DNA of 64,000 nucleotides. It comes from JAGVSV01 sp050952845 (GTDB taxonomy: Bacteria; Bacillota; Clostridia; Christensenellales; Aristaeellaceae). Below, one piece after another: positions 1 through 9,194 of this stretch. The notes beneath the pieces are model-generated. The model saw nothing but the letters and a program-made list of their open reading frames with translations. It did not search any database and was not told the origin of the DNA. Each line of letters starts with the position of its first letter. Position 1 is the first letter of the stretch. The position numbers and the translations under genes are program-made. The stretch spans positions 1,488,001-1,552,000 of the forward strand of contig JBMNLP010000001.1 of NCBI GenBank assembly GCA_050952845.1, read 5' to 3'.

Positions 1-876
1 CAGCCCTTTGTCCACATACTGGTTGAGAAAAGCCATCTCTTCCGGCGCTTGCTCCAGCAGCTCACCAATCATGGTGCGCAGCAGATTCTCTTCCAATGCC
101 ATGTTGTCCATCAGGTCGGCGAAGGCGATCTCAGGCTCAATCATCCAAAACTCAGCCGCATGGCGTGGAGTATTGCTGTTTTCAGCTCGGAATGTGGGCC
201 CAAAGGTATAAACATTGCGGAATGCCATGCAAAATGCCTCAACATGCAGTTGGCCTGTCACCGTTAAGCGGGCATGCTTTCCGAAGAAATCCTTACTATA
301 ATCAACATTGCCTTGTGGGGTCAGCGGCAGATTATTCATATCCAGCGTGGTCGCTTGAAACATCTCCCCCGCGCCTTCGGCGTCGCTGGTGGTAAAGATA
401 GGCGTGTGCACATACACAAAGCCATGCCGGTTAAAATAATCGTGGATCAGCTGCGCAACAAGCGACCGGATGCGGAACACCGCATAGAACACATTGGTGC
501 GCGGGCGAAGATGCGCGATAGTGCGCAGATACTCAAAGGAATGCCGCTTCTTCTGCAGCGGAAAATCAGGCGCCGACAAGCCATCGATATCGATCTGTTT
601 GGCTCTGATCTCAAAGGGCTGTTTCATTTCGGGCGTTAAAACAACTTCACCCCTGACGGTCAGCGCGCTGCCCAACGTGGCATGGGTCACCTCGGCGTAG
701 TTGGCCAACGTATTGTCGCACACAACCTGAATGTTCCTGAAACAGCTTCCATCATTGAGCTCGATGAAGGCAAATGCCTTGCTGTCGCGCAGCGTGCGCA
801 CCCAGCCCGATATCTCCACATCCGTTCCGGCTTCAGGTGTATTCTGAAACAGCTCCTTGACCAGTGTCTTGCCCAT
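1..876 (-). CDS. asnS: Asparaginyl-tRNA synthetase, N-terminal 292 codons (runs off left edge)
   Basis: Reading the minus strand from ATG at 876 gives an open frame to base 1. It starts MGKTLVKELFQ and holds an OB-fold anticodon-binding domain (SGWVRTLRDSKAFAFIELNDG, about residues 20-110). The class II catalytic core follows, with HDYFNRHGFVYVHTPIFTTSD (motif 1 region) and FGPTFRAENSN (motif 2). This matches asparaginyl-tRNA synthetase, which charges tRNA-Asn in the cytosol. The family is about 460 residues, so roughly 170 C-terminal residues lie outside the window. A GGGAGGA ribosome site lies about 10 bases upstream of the ATG. It is 16 bases downstream of the ROK kinase gene and probably co-transcribed. 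AspRS is the nearest alternative; the short OB fold and FRAENSN favour AsnRS. Confidence 0.9.
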   Translation of the reverse strand, partial: MGKTLVKELFQNTPEAGTDVEISGWVRTLRDSKAFAFIELNDGSCFRNIQVVCDNTLANYAEVTHATLGSALTVRGEVVLTPEMKQPFEIRAKQIDIDGLSAPDFPLQKKRHSFEYLRTIAHLRPRTNVFYAVFRIRSLVAQLIHDYFNRHGFVYVHTPIFTTSDAEGAGEMFQATTLDMNNLPLTPQGNVDYSKDFFGKHARLTVTGQLHVEAFCMAFRNVYTFGPTFRAENSNTPRHAAEFWMIEPEIAFADLMDNMALEENLLRTMIGELLEQAPEEMAFLNQYVDKGL

Positions 877-892
877 GAATTGCGTGTCCTCC

Positions 893-1846
893 CTATAAAT
901 TGATTTTGCCAACCATCGCGGCGCCAATGATGCCGGCTTCGTTGCCCAGTTGCGCCAGCTCAATCGCGCCATATGGCAGCGCCTTGTACATCAGAAAGCC
1001 CGGCACTTTTTCGCGAACGGCGTTCAACAAAAACTCGCCCGCGTGACTGACGCCACCGCCCAGAACGATCATCTCCGGATCAAGGAACGAAATGATGATG
1101 TTGACTGCCAGCGCCAGGTACTCCGTATAGGTGTCGAATATTTGAAGCGACAGAGCGTCCCCTTCTTTTGCAGAATCGATGACGGTACGGGCACTGATGC
1201 ACCCCTGATCGCCACCGACGCGCTTTAAAATATCACAATCCGGGTGTTCTTCGCAGGCTTCCTTTGCCATGCGGATCAGCGCAGTTGCAGAACAGTACCG
1301 TTCCACACAGCCATCCTTCCCGCAGGTGCAGGGGATGCCGCCCGCCACCATGGTAAGATGACCGATTTCGCTGGCGACGCCGTGGGCGCCTGTCCAAGGA
1401 CGGCCGTCGATGATGATACCGGCTCCCACACCGGTGCCCAGCGTCAGAAAGACGCTGCTGGCACTGCCCTTGCTGACGCCTGCCACGCTTTCGGCAAAGC
1501 CTGCCACCGTCGCGTCGTTGTCGATATAGATGGGCAGGTCGATGTGCTTCTGAAGCTCATCCCGTAGCGGGATATCGGTCCAGCCCAGGTTGGTGCAGAA
1601 GATGACATATCCGGTGCTGTTGTCAGCAACGCCCGGAATACCAATGCCAATGGAACAAGCTTCAGTCAGCGACACGCCGGCATTGTCTGCAGCCTGCCGC
1701 ACACAAACAGCCATATCCGCTATCACTTCCTGATAGGGCCGCTCCACCAGGGTAGGCGTCTCCGCCTTGGCAAGGATGCTGCCCGTATCATCTACAATGC
1801 CCGCTGCGATGTGTGTGCCCCCCAAATCAATACCGATGTAATACAA
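893..1846 (-). CDS. glcK: ROK-family glucokinase / sugar kinase
   Basis: This 317-residue protein has the ROK fold. The N-terminal phosphate loop reads GIDLGGTHIAAGIVDD. The sugar-binding segment has EIGH (about residues 162-165), followed by the zinc motif CTCGKDGCVE typical of ROK kinases. The ATPase part holds GTGVGAGIIIDG. ROK kinases phosphorylate glucose, N-acetylmannosamine or similar sugars in the cytosol; glucose is most likely from the whole-length match, but the exact sugar cannot be fixed by eye. It lies between hprK and asnS on the same strand with gaps of 12 and 16 bases. The pairing with hprK fits carbon-metabolism control. Length is normal for the family and no DNA-binding HTH is present, so it is an enzyme rather than a NagC/XylR-type repressor. 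Confidence 0.88.
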   Translation of the reverse strand: MYYIGIDLGGTHIAAGIVDDTGSILAKAETPTLVERPYQEVIADMAVCVRQAADNAGVSLTEACSIGIGIPGVADNSTGYVIFCTNLGWTDIPLRDELQKHIDLPIYIDNDATVAGFAESVAGVSKGSASSVFLTLGTGVGAGIIIDGRPWTGAHGVASEIGHLTMVAGGIPCTCGKDGCVERYCSATALIRMAKEACEEHPDCDILKRVGGDQGCISARTVIDSAKEGDALSLQIFDTYTEYLALAVNIIISFLDPEMIVLGGGVSHAGEFLLNAVREKVPGFLMYKALPYGAIELAQLGNEAGIIGAAMVGKINL

Positions 1847-1858
1847 GAGACCACTTCC

Positions 1859-2776
1859 TTATTCTTTATTGCTCATCATCTCGTTCAGCCGCCTGTCCAG
1901 CTCCCTGGCGGCGGAATAGCCCATTTTCCTCAAACCGAAGTTGCGCGCCGCCACCTCGATGATGATAGCCAGGTTCCGGCCAGGCTTTACCGGCATCACC
2001 AGGTGAGGCACCTCCACGCCCATGATAGACGTCGTCTCCTCGTCCAGGCCGAGGCGATCATACTCCTTCTTTTCCTTCCAGGGCTCCAGGTGTACTTCCA
2101 TGTCGATGGCAGTGTTCATCATCACCGAGCTAATGCCATACATGGCGCGGATATCGATGATGCCAATGCCGCGGATTTCCATAAAGTGACGCACGGTTTC
2201 AGGCGCTGTACCAATCAGTCTGTTGTCCGTCACCCGGCGGATTTCCACCACGTCGTCCGCCACCAGCTGATGGCCGCGCTTGATCAGCTCCAGCGCCGAT
2301 TCACTCTTGCCCACGCCGCTTTCGCCGGTGATCAGGACACCTACGCCGAATACATTGACCAGCACGGCATGCATGGTTGTGATGGGAGCCAGCACCCGCG
2401 ACAGGTACAGGATGGCGTTGACAATGAACTGCGTTGTGGATATCTGGCTTTGCAGCACAGCAGTGTTCCTGGCTTTCGCCAGGGTAAGCAAATCCTCCGA
2501 TGGCATCAATCCTCGGCAGATGATCAGACAAGGAATCGGGTAAGAGAAGAACTTCTCCAGCCGCTTATACCGTTCTTTGCTTGAAAGCGAATCAAGAAAG
2601 GTCATCTCTCCTTTGCCGATTACCTGGAGCCTTTCATAGGCAAAATAATTGTAGTAACCAACAAATTCCAACCCCGGCCGGTTGAACTCAGCCTGGGATA
2701 TATTCCATTCGGTCTGCGTCGAAGGCGACAAAACAGTCAGGTCCAGTGCTTTGGCAAAATCGGCGGCGTTGACCAT
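1859..2776 (-). CDS. hprK: HPr kinase/phosphorylase
   Basis: This enzyme phosphorylates and dephosphorylates Ser46 of HPr and so governs CcpA-dependent carbon catabolite repression. The C-terminal catalytic domain has the P-loop GESGVGKSE, the HprK signature MEIRGIGIIDI, and the tail GFRKMGYSAAREL-like region seen here as GLRKMGYSAAREL. The open frame extends to 2896. The start at 2776 is preferred because GGAGGT lies 5 bases upstream and the resulting 306 residues match the family. It heads a probable hprK-glcK-asnS transcript and is divergent from phoH. Presence of hprK points to a low-GC Gram-positive type of carbon control. Confidence 0.95.
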   Translation of the reverse strand: MVNAADFAKALDLTVLSPSTQTEWNISQAEFNRPGLEFVGYYNYFAYERLQVIGKGEMTFLDSLSSKERYKRLEKFFSYPIPCLIICRGLMPSEDLLTLAKARNTAVLQSQISTTQFIVNAILYLSRVLAPITTMHAVLVNVFGVGVLITGESGVGKSESALELIKRGHQLVADDVVEIRRVTDNRLIGTAPETVRHFMEIRGIGIIDIRAMYGISSVMMNTAIDMEVHLEPWKEKKEYDRLGLDEETTSIMGVEVPHLVMPVKPGRNLAIIIEVAARNFGLRKMGYSAARELDRRLNEMMSNKE

Positions 2777-2818
2777 AATACCTCCATACAACATTGCAAA
2801 ATGCTTTGCTACAAATAT

Positions 2819-2847
2819 ATTATACATGAAACAAACCATGATGCCAA
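2819..2847 (-). promoter_or_regulatory. Sigma-A-type promoter for hprK
   Basis: On the minus strand TTGGCA (2847-2842) is followed after 17 bases by a consensus TATAAT (2824-2819). It sits about 45 bases upstream of the chosen hprK ATG. Confidence 0.75.
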
Positions 2848-2887
2848 TAGTTTTCCCTCTCACACAATTCTTGAAAAATGGCTGGGA

Positions 2888-2916
2888 TTGCTTCATTCAG
2901 TTGAATATAGTATGAT
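2888..2916 (+). promoter_or_regulatory. Probable promoter for the phoH-pgpH-ybeY/cdd-era cluster
   Basis: TTGCTT (2888-2893) is followed after 17 bases by TATGAT (2911-2916), just upstream of phoH. It is divergent from the hprK promoter within the same 160-bp intergenic region. Confidence 0.55.
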
Positions 2917-2934
2917 ATTCACGCACGAAGTGCA

Positions 2935-3936
2935 ATGCACGGTGCGAAGCATGAAAAGGAGATGAGGCGTTTATTGTCGGTCCCAATCAGCTCAATGGAT
3001 GCGTGTCAGGCCTTTTTCGGTCTTTACGATCAGAACATTAAGGTGCTGGAACAGGAACTGGACGTCAGCATCAACTTGCATCACAATGAGATTACCGTAC
3101 ACGGAGACGCACAGAACCGCGCCCTCGCGGAAGATATTATCGCAAGGCTGCTGTTACAGCTGAGCCAGGGTGAAGCATTGGATATCGGCCGCGTTCGGTA
3201 CCTGGCGCAGCTGGCACTCAAAGGAAAGCTAAACCAGGCTGACGAAATATTCCGGGACACCGTTGCTTACACATACCGTGGACGGCGCATCCGCTGCAAA
3301 ACCGCCGGACAAAAGGATTATGTAGACGCCATTCGCAACAACGTGTTGACCATCGCCATCGGCCCTGCAGGCACAGGAAAAACATACCTGGCCATTGCCC
3401 TTGCCGTGTCGGCGCTTCGCAACAAGCAAGTAGAGCGGCTTGTGCTGTCCAGGCCAGCCGTTGAAGCGGGTGAAAAGTTAGGCTTCCTTCCCGGCGATAT
3501 GGCGCAAAAGGTAGATCCCTACCTGCGCCCGCTGTATGACGCGCTTTATGAGTTGATCGGTACAGACGGTTTTCAAAGCATGTTGGACAAAGGCGTAGTC
3601 GAGATCGCCCCGCTGGCTTTCATGCGTGGGCGGACACTGAACGATGCTTTCATCATTCTTGACGAAGCGCAGAACACAACGCCGGAGCAAATGAAAATGT
3701 TTCTTACCCGCATGGGCCGAAACGCCCGCTGTGTGGTCACTGGCGACATGACTCAGATCGACCTGCCTCCCACCAAACGGTCGGGGCTATCCGTCGCCGC
3801 CGATGTCTTAAAAGGTATTGACGATATCCGCGTCGTATATCTTGACCAGACGGATGTGGTGCGCAACGATGTGGTACAGAGAATTGTTGCCGCTTATGAA
3901 GCGTATGAGAAAGAGGGGGAGAAACAGCATGGCTGA
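2935..3936 (+). CDS. phoH: PhoH-like ATPase (YbeZ/PhoL type)
   Basis: This is a P-loop ATPase of the PhoH family, linked to RNA metabolism and nearly always found beside ybeY. Visible motifs are an N-terminal KH-like region (residues about 15-90), Walker A GPAGTGKT and Walker B FIILDEAQN, then GDMTQIDLP. The start is uncertain. The open frame begins at ATG 2935, a second ATG lies at 2962, and the AAGGAG at 2956-2961 would best serve the in-frame TTG at 2974. The length of about 330 residues is normal. The end overlaps pgpH by 8 bases, so the two are translationally coupled. The function in RNA quality control is inferred from family and neighbourhood. Confidence 0.92.
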   Translation: MHGAKHEKEMRRLLSVPISSMDACQAFFGLYDQNIKVLEQELDVSINLHHNEITVHGDAQNRALAEDIIARLLLQLSQGEALDIGRVRYLAQLALKGKLNQADEIFRDTVAYTYRGRRIRCKTAGQKDYVDAIRNNVLTIAIGPAGTGKTYLAIALAVSALRNKQVERLVLSRPAVEAGEKLGFLPGDMAQKVDPYLRPLYDALYELIGTDGFQSMLDKGVVEIAPLAFMRGRTLNDAFIILDEAQNTTPEQMKMFLTRMGRNARCVVTGDMTQIDLPPTKRSGLSVAADVLKGIDDIRVVYLDQTDVVRNDVVQRIVAAYEAYEKEGEKQHG

Positions 3937-6157
3937 CCGTTTTGCACTGCTACGCAGGCTGCTGGATAACCTGCCGGCAAAATTGAAGCGCTTTCTCCGT
4001 TCGCAGCGCTTTTACACGGCGCTGATTATATTCGCTGGTTCGCTTGCAGTGCTTCTCATCAGCCTGATTGCTGCTACACCAATCAGGTATCAGCTTGCTG
4101 TCGGCATGGTGCCTCCCTACACCATTTCTGCTACCAGGGATGTTGTCGATGAAATCACCACTGAACAACACCGGGCAGCAGCAGCAGCCGCTGTCACGCC
4201 CACTTATAAATTTCAGGAAGGCGTTACCGATGCTGTCATCAAGTCGCTGGAGGATATTCAAGCGGAGTTGTCGGCAGTCAGGCAGTATGCCATGACGCTG
4301 AGCGACTATTCACCAACAAAAAAATACACTGCGGAAGAACTGGACTATGCCAGCAGCATGATCACGCTGGTGGACATCCATGACTACAAGCTGATCACGC
4401 TGCTCAATACGACGCAGGAACAGTATGATGAAATGTTTACATCGCTTATATCTGCTGTCAGAAACACCATGCAGAGCAATGTAACCCAAGGGCAGGAAGC
4501 CACAGCCATCACCAGCATCATGCAGATCATTGGCTTTCGCACCAATGTCAGCCTGCTGCAGAATGTGGTGCAGCCGGTGCTCGCCGCTACGATTAAGCCC
4601 AACATGATCATCGACCAGGAAGCGACGGAAAAGGCACGTCAGGAAGCAAGGGAGCATACCGAGCCTGTTGTATACAAACAAGGACAGAACATCGTCGTGC
4701 GCGGTGAAGGGCGTGTAAAGGAAAATGACATCAGCATGCTGAATGCCCTGGGCTTGCTGAGCGACAACAGCATTGATGCCAAGATGTATCTGGGGTCGTT
4801 CATCCTGATTTACCTGGTGCTAACTGCCATGGCAGCTGCAGTTTATGCAGCATACCCAACCATGTACCATTCGAATGCCCTGCTTAGCCTGTATTATATC
4901 CTGTTCTTTCTGGCCACAGCGCTGTGTTACTTAGCCAAGGTTTTACAGCTGACCTATGCTGCACCGCTGATTTTGATGCCGATGCTGGTAACGGTATTGA
5001 TCGGCTGTGTGCCGGCGCTCATTGGCAACCTGTTTTTTTCCATCATTGCAGCGCTGCTGCTTAACAGCTGGAGCGTAGGTTCGACGGATGCTTTTACTTT
5101 GCTGACCCTTTCGCTTGTATCGGGCACATTTTCCGCGCTTTTTTTAAAGAAGAAAACGCAGCGCTCGATGATCCTGATCGCAGGGGCTTCAACCAGCGTG
5201 CTGTCGTTTCTGATTGTGCTGGGCATTGGCTTGGCTTCCTCGGCTGAGAAAGCCATGATGCTCAACAAAGCGCTGTTGGCTGTGGCCGGCGGGCTGGTGT
5301 CCATGCTATTTTGCCTGGCGCTACAGCCATTGTGTGAGTCGCTCTTCAACCTGCCCACCGCCAACCGGCTGCTCGACCTGAGCAACCCCAACCGCCCGTT
5401 GTTGCGGCGGCTGATGCTGGAAGCGCCGGGAACCTATCACCATAGCATCATCCTGGCCAACCTGGCCGAAGCTTCTGCCGAAGCCATCCATGCCAACACG
5501 CTGTTGACCAGGGTCGGCGCATATTATCACGACATCGGCAAGTTGAAAAACCCTCGGTTCTTTAAGGAAAACCAAATCGGTTCCGTCAACGTTCACGACA
5601 CCAAAACCCCCATGGAGTCAGCCGATATCATTCGCGCCCATGTTGATGACGGCATCGCGCTGGCAAAACAATACCGCCTGCCCGTCGCCATACAACGGAT
5701 CATTGCCGAACATCATGGCAATTCTATGATCGCATATTTTTATGCCAAAGCGCTGAAGGAAACGACGCCAGATACCATTGTGGACGAGGCGTTATTCCGC
5801 TATGGCAACAGCACCCCGCAGACCGCCGAATCAGCTATCATTATGATATGTGATACGGTGGAAGCGGCTGTTCGTGCATCAGCCTCCCACAAGCCTGATG
5901 ACATGCGCAAGCTGATCGACAGCTTGATTATGAATAAAATCGATGATAACCAGCTAACTGACAGCCCGCTAACCATGAAAAACCTGCAGGACATACGTGA
6001 AGCTTGCGTATCCGTACTCAGCGGCGTGTTTCACGAGCGGATCGCCTACCCGCAGGCTGCGATAAAATCAGCCGGCACCACCATTAAATCGCACCTGGCA
6101 AAGGCTTTTATACCACAACAACCGGATGACACGGTCGCACCCACACCTGAAATATGA
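3929..6157 (+). CDS. pgpH: 7TM-HD membrane phosphodiesterase (PgpH/YqfF), c-di-AMP hydrolase family
   Basis: This 742-residue membrane protein has an N-terminal TM segment (FYTALIIFAGSLAVLLISLI), a long extracytoplasmic domain (about residues 70-285), a block of about seven TM helices (285-490), and a cytosolic HD domain. The HD domain shows GTYHHSIILANLAE, YYHDIGKL and IAEHHGN, which supply the metal-binding His and Asp residues. The domain order is that of PgpH, which degrades cyclic di-AMP to pApA in Firmicutes. The start at 3929 is chosen over the longer frame from 3818 because the latter lies inside phoH. It overlaps phoH by 8 bases and ybeY/cdd by 4 (ATGA), indicating one operon. Confidence 0.92.
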   Translation: MADRFALLRRLLDNLPAKLKRFLRSQRFYTALIIFAGSLAVLLISLIAATPIRYQLAVGMVPPYTISATRDVVDEITTEQHRAAAAAAVTPTYKFQEGVTDAVIKSLEDIQAELSAVRQYAMTLSDYSPTKKYTAEELDYASSMITLVDIHDYKLITLLNTTQEQYDEMFTSLISAVRNTMQSNVTQGQEATAITSIMQIIGFRTNVSLLQNVVQPVLAATIKPNMIIDQEATEKARQEAREHTEPVVYKQGQNIVVRGEGRVKENDISMLNALGLLSDNSIDAKMYLGSFILIYLVLTAMAAAVYAAYPTMYHSNALLSLYYILFFLATALCYLAKVLQLTYAAPLILMPMLVTVLIGCVPALIGNLFFSIIAALLLNSWSVGSTDAFTLLTLSLVSGTFSALFLKKKTQRSMILIAGASTSVLSFLIVLGIGLASSAEKAMMLNKALLAVAGGLVSMLFCLALQPLCESLFNLPTANRLLDLSNPNRPLLRRLMLEAPGTYHHSIILANLAEASAEAIHANTLLTRVGAYYHDIGKLKNPRFFKENQIGSVNVHDTKTPMESADIIRAHVDDGIALAKQYRLPVAIQRIIAEHHGNSMIAYFYAKALKETTPDTIVDEALFRYGNSTPQTAESAIIMICDTVEAAVRASASHKPDDMRKLIDSLIMNKIDDNQLTDSPLTMKNLQDIREACVSVLSGVFHERIAYPQAAIKSAGTTIKSHLAKAFIPQQPDDTVAPTPEI

Positions 6158-7077
6158 GCGGACATCGGCTGCAGTGCACATTTGACAGCGCGGTTTCAGC
6201 CAGGGTTGCTCCTGACTTACTCAGCAGCATCACAACAGCCTGTCTGAACGCCGAAAGGCTCGGATTGCCATGCAGCATCAGCCTATTGATAACGGATGAC
6301 ACCGGCATCCGGACCATCAACCATCTCTACAGGGGCATGGACAAGGCTACCGATGTATTGAGTTTTCCCGCTATCAATTACCCTAAGGGTAAAACGGCAG
6401 CAGATTGTCCGGGCGCCATTCTGGCACAGATGGATGTCGACCAACGCGCTGCCATGCTGGGCGACATTATCATATCGATAGATCGCGCAGTCAGCCAGGC
6501 TATACAGTATGGCCATTCGCTGAACCGGGAAATGGGCTATCTGCTGGCGCATGGAGTATTTCACCTGCTTGGATATGACCACATTGATACGGAGGACAGA
6601 AAAAAAATGCGGAGCATGGAAGAAAAAGTGCTCGTCGCCGCGCAACCGGATGAAGCTGTTGCTATTGACACGCTGCTCCATATGGCGCGGGACGCCATGC
6701 AGGCCTCTTACTCGCCTTATTCACACTTCAAGGTGGGAGCTGCGTTGCTGGCTTCTGACGGGCGCATCTACACAGGCTGCAACATCGAAAACGCCTCCTA
6801 TGGGCTGACCAACTGCGCGGAGCGCACGGCGCTGTTCAAGGCAATCAGCGAGGGTGTTCGTTCATTTGATGCCATTGCCGTTGCCGCCGAGAAATCGGCT
6901 CCCTGGCCCTGCGGCGCTTGCAGGCAGGCGTTGTCTGAGTTCTGCGCCGACCTGCCTGTATACGTCACCTGGGGTGAGGCGCAGCAGGCGGAGAGCACGT
7001 TGGCTGCCCTCCTCCCCCATAGCTTTTCCCCGGCATCGGGGATAAAGTCCGTGCTTGGAAAGGAATCGTATGCCTGA
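6154..7077 (+). CDS. Fusion of endoribonuclease YbeY and cytidine deaminase
   Basis: A single uninterrupted frame of 307 residues encodes two enzymes. Residues 1 to about 155 are YbeY, an rRNA-processing RNase: the metal motif HGVFHLLGYDH is present, preceded by DKATDVLSFP. Residues about 165-307 are cytidine deaminase, which converts cytidine to uridine: SYSPYSHFKVGAALL, GCNIENASYG, the catalytic CAERTA and the zinc pair PCGACR are all intact. Each half is close to the usual length of the free enzyme. In many Firmicutes the order is ybeY-dgkA-cdd-era; here dgkA is missing and the outer genes are joined. The ATG overlaps the pgpH stop, and the end overlaps era by 8 bases. An assembly deletion fusing two genes in frame is possible but less likely, since both domains are complete. 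Confidence 0.9.
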   Translation: MSGHRLQCTFDSAVSARVAPDLLSSITTACLNAERLGLPCSISLLITDDTGIRTINHLYRGMDKATDVLSFPAINYPKGKTAADCPGAILAQMDVDQRAAMLGDIIISIDRAVSQAIQYGHSLNREMGYLLAHGVFHLLGYDHIDTEDRKKMRSMEEKVLVAAQPDEAVAIDTLLHMARDAMQASYSPYSHFKVGAALLASDGRIYTGCNIENASYGLTNCAERTALFKAISEGVRSFDAIAVAAEKSAPWPCGACRQALSEFCADLPVYVTWGEAQQAESTLAALLPHSFSPASGIKSVLGKESYA

Positions 7078-7966
7078 ACTGCCGTTTCGCTCAGGGTTTA
7101 TTACCGTTGTTGGCAAGCCCAATGTGGGCAAATCCACGCTGGTCAACCGCCTAGTTGGCGAGAAAATTGCCATCGTATCCCCTAAGCCACAGACAACCAG
7201 GAACAGCATCATCGGTGTAGTCACCAACCAGCAGGAGCGCTGGCAAATGGTGTTCGTCGATACGCCCGGCATCCATACCCCTCGCACCCGGCTGGGGGAT
7301 AGCATGGAGAAATCCATATACGATGCGCTGCAGGGCATGGACATATTAATCATCATGCTGGATGCCACCAACGTCGGCAAACCGGACCGCGCCATTGTGG
7401 ATACCATGAAAAACAGGAAACAGCCAAAGTTCCTGCTGATCAACAAGGTCGACCTGGTGCATCCGCAGCAGCTGCTGCCCATGATCGCCTCCTTCGCGGA
7501 TGATGGCTTCGACAGCATCATCCCCATCAGCGCCAGAACAGGCGAGGGGCTGGACGCGTTAAAAACCGTGATCATAAGCCACTTGCCACAGGGACCCATG
7601 TATTACCCGGACGACATGTGGACCGATCAAACAGAAAGGCAGATCTGCGCTGAATTGATCCGGGAAAAAGCGCTGCTCAACCTCCGGGAGGAAATCCCCC
7701 ATGGCGTGGGCGTCGAGGTGCTGGCCATTGAGAACGCCCGGGAGGGCCTGGTGGACATTCATGCCAACATCTACTGCGAGCGTGACAACCACAAGCCGAT
7801 CATCATCGGTAAAGGCGGCGCCATGCTTTCCCGCATAGGCTCACAAGCCCGCAGCGAGATCGAGCTGCTGCTGGGCACGCAGGTAAACCTGCAGCTCTGG
7901 GTCAAAGTGCGCCCGGGCTGGCGCGACAACCTTAACGACCTGAGAACGCTTGGCTATACCACATGA
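7070..7966 (+). CDS. era: GTPase Era
   Basis: Era is an essential GTPase that binds 16S rRNA during 30S assembly. The G1 loop GKPNVGKST, switch region PQTTRNS, G3 DTPGIH, G4 NKVD and G5 SARTGEG are all present. The C-terminal KH domain carries IIGKGGAMLSRIG. The ATG at 7070 follows AAAGGA at a suitable distance and gives 298 residues, the usual size. It overlaps the upstream fusion gene by 8 bases. Downstream comes apbE rather than recO, the common follower of era in Firmicutes. Confidence 0.96.
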   Translation: MPELPFRSGFITVVGKPNVGKSTLVNRLVGEKIAIVSPKPQTTRNSIIGVVTNQQERWQMVFVDTPGIHTPRTRLGDSMEKSIYDALQGMDILIIMLDATNVGKPDRAIVDTMKNRKQPKFLLINKVDLVHPQQLLPMIASFADDGFDSIIPISARTGEGLDALKTVIISHLPQGPMYYPDDMWTDQTERQICAELIREKALLNLREEIPHGVGVEVLAIENAREGLVDIHANIYCERDNHKPIIIGKGGAMLSRIGSQARSEIELLLGTQVNLQLWVKVRPGWRDNLNDLRTLGYTT

Positions 7967-7991
7967 AGCCAGCTTTCATAGCGGAGGACAC

Positions 7992-9080
7992 ATGAAAAGA
8001 AGACGCATCGGTTTGGCGCTGATCATCTGCCTGATGGTGGGGAGCATAACAGCATACTCGCTGAACCAGAAGACAGCTTATACCAAGTATAGCAGGTCTT
8101 TTTTTACGTTTGACACGGTGGTGCAGGTTATCGGATATGCGAAAAACCAATCGACTTTTGACAAAGCCGTCGATGAAGCCGAAGCCCTGTTTGCCAAATA
8201 CCACGCCCTTTACGACAACTACCATGCTTATGATAGCCTGGTGAATATCTACACGCTCAACCATAACGCGGCAGATGGCCCTGTTGCAGTACCTCGCGAG
8301 CTGTTCGATCTGATTGCTTACTGCAAGCAAGAACAGCCAGACCTCAACAACACCGTCAACATTGCTCTGGGTGCAGTTTTAAAGCTATGGCACGATGCCC
8401 GCGAAGCCTTTGAGCAAGATCCAGCCCAAGCTAAGCTGCCGGATATACAGGCGTTGAGGGATGCTGCTGCTCATACCAACATGGATGATGTCATCCTGGA
8501 TGCCGAACAATCAACCGTATACTATAACGATCCATTGCTGCAGCTGGATGTTGGCGCTGTAGCTAAGGGTTATGCGACAGAGCTCGTTGCGCAGCATCTG
8601 CTGCAAGGCAGCATGCCCTCCTTCATCATCAATGCAGGCGGCAATGTGCGCACAGGCCACCCGCCGCTGGACGGCAGGAAAAACTGGGGAGTCGCCATTC
8701 AGGACCCGGACAACAACGCCTTTTCCACAAACGACACAAACATCATCGAAACCCTGTTCCTGCACGATCTGTCTGTTGTAACCAGCGGCGATTATCAGCG
8801 TTACTTTATGCATAACGGTATCCGGTATCATCACATCATTTCCCCCAAAACCCTGATGCCATCAGCCAACATGCGCTCCGTCACCATCATCACAAAGGAT
8901 TCGGGATATGCCGACCTGCTGTCCACAGCGGTTTTTCTGATGTCATATGAAGAAGGACGGGCTTTTGTAGATAACTTGGAAGGCGTAGAATGCGTCTGGG
9001 TCATGAACGACCGCTCCCTGCGCATGACAAAAGGCGCCGAACAGATGGCAAGGTCCTTCGGCGCTTCGGGTAATAAGTAG
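7992..9080 (+). CDS. apbE: FAD:protein FMN transferase, exported ApbE
   Basis: ApbE attaches FMN covalently to threonine residues of redox proteins such as RnfG, RnfD or NqrC subunits outside the membrane. The protein begins MKRRRIGLALIICLMVGSI, a signal anchor. It then shows SFFTFDTVVQV, the conserved DVGAVAKGYATE, INAGGNVRTGHPPL and VVTSGDYQRYF, all family hallmarks. The ATG at 7992 is preceded by GGAGG and gives 362 residues, normal for the family. It lies 25 bases after era. No flavoprotein target gene is visible in the window. Confidence 0.92.
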   Translation: MKRRRIGLALIICLMVGSITAYSLNQKTAYTKYSRSFFTFDTVVQVIGYAKNQSTFDKAVDEAEALFAKYHALYDNYHAYDSLVNIYTLNHNAADGPVAVPRELFDLIAYCKQEQPDLNNTVNIALGAVLKLWHDAREAFEQDPAQAKLPDIQALRDAAAHTNMDDVILDAEQSTVYYNDPLLQLDVGAVAKGYATELVAQHLLQGSMPSFIINAGGNVRTGHPPLDGRKNWGVAIQDPDNNAFSTNDTNIIETLFLHDLSVVTSGDYQRYFMHNGIRYHHIISPKTLMPSANMRSVTIITKDSGYADLLSTAVFLMSYEEGRAFVDNLEGVECVWVMNDRSLRMTKGAEQMARSFGASGNK

Positions 9081-9194
9081 TACTTTGGAATCTGGCAGAA
9101 ATCCTTACACATTTAACAAGGATTTTAGCATATAACATGTGTAGCATACCTAATTGCTTATCTTCAGATTGCGTTTGTAAAAAGGAGTTTTATC

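Noticed and set aside
1811..2584. 257-codon plus-strand frame
   Set aside because: It is antisense to hprK, whose motifs are unambiguous.
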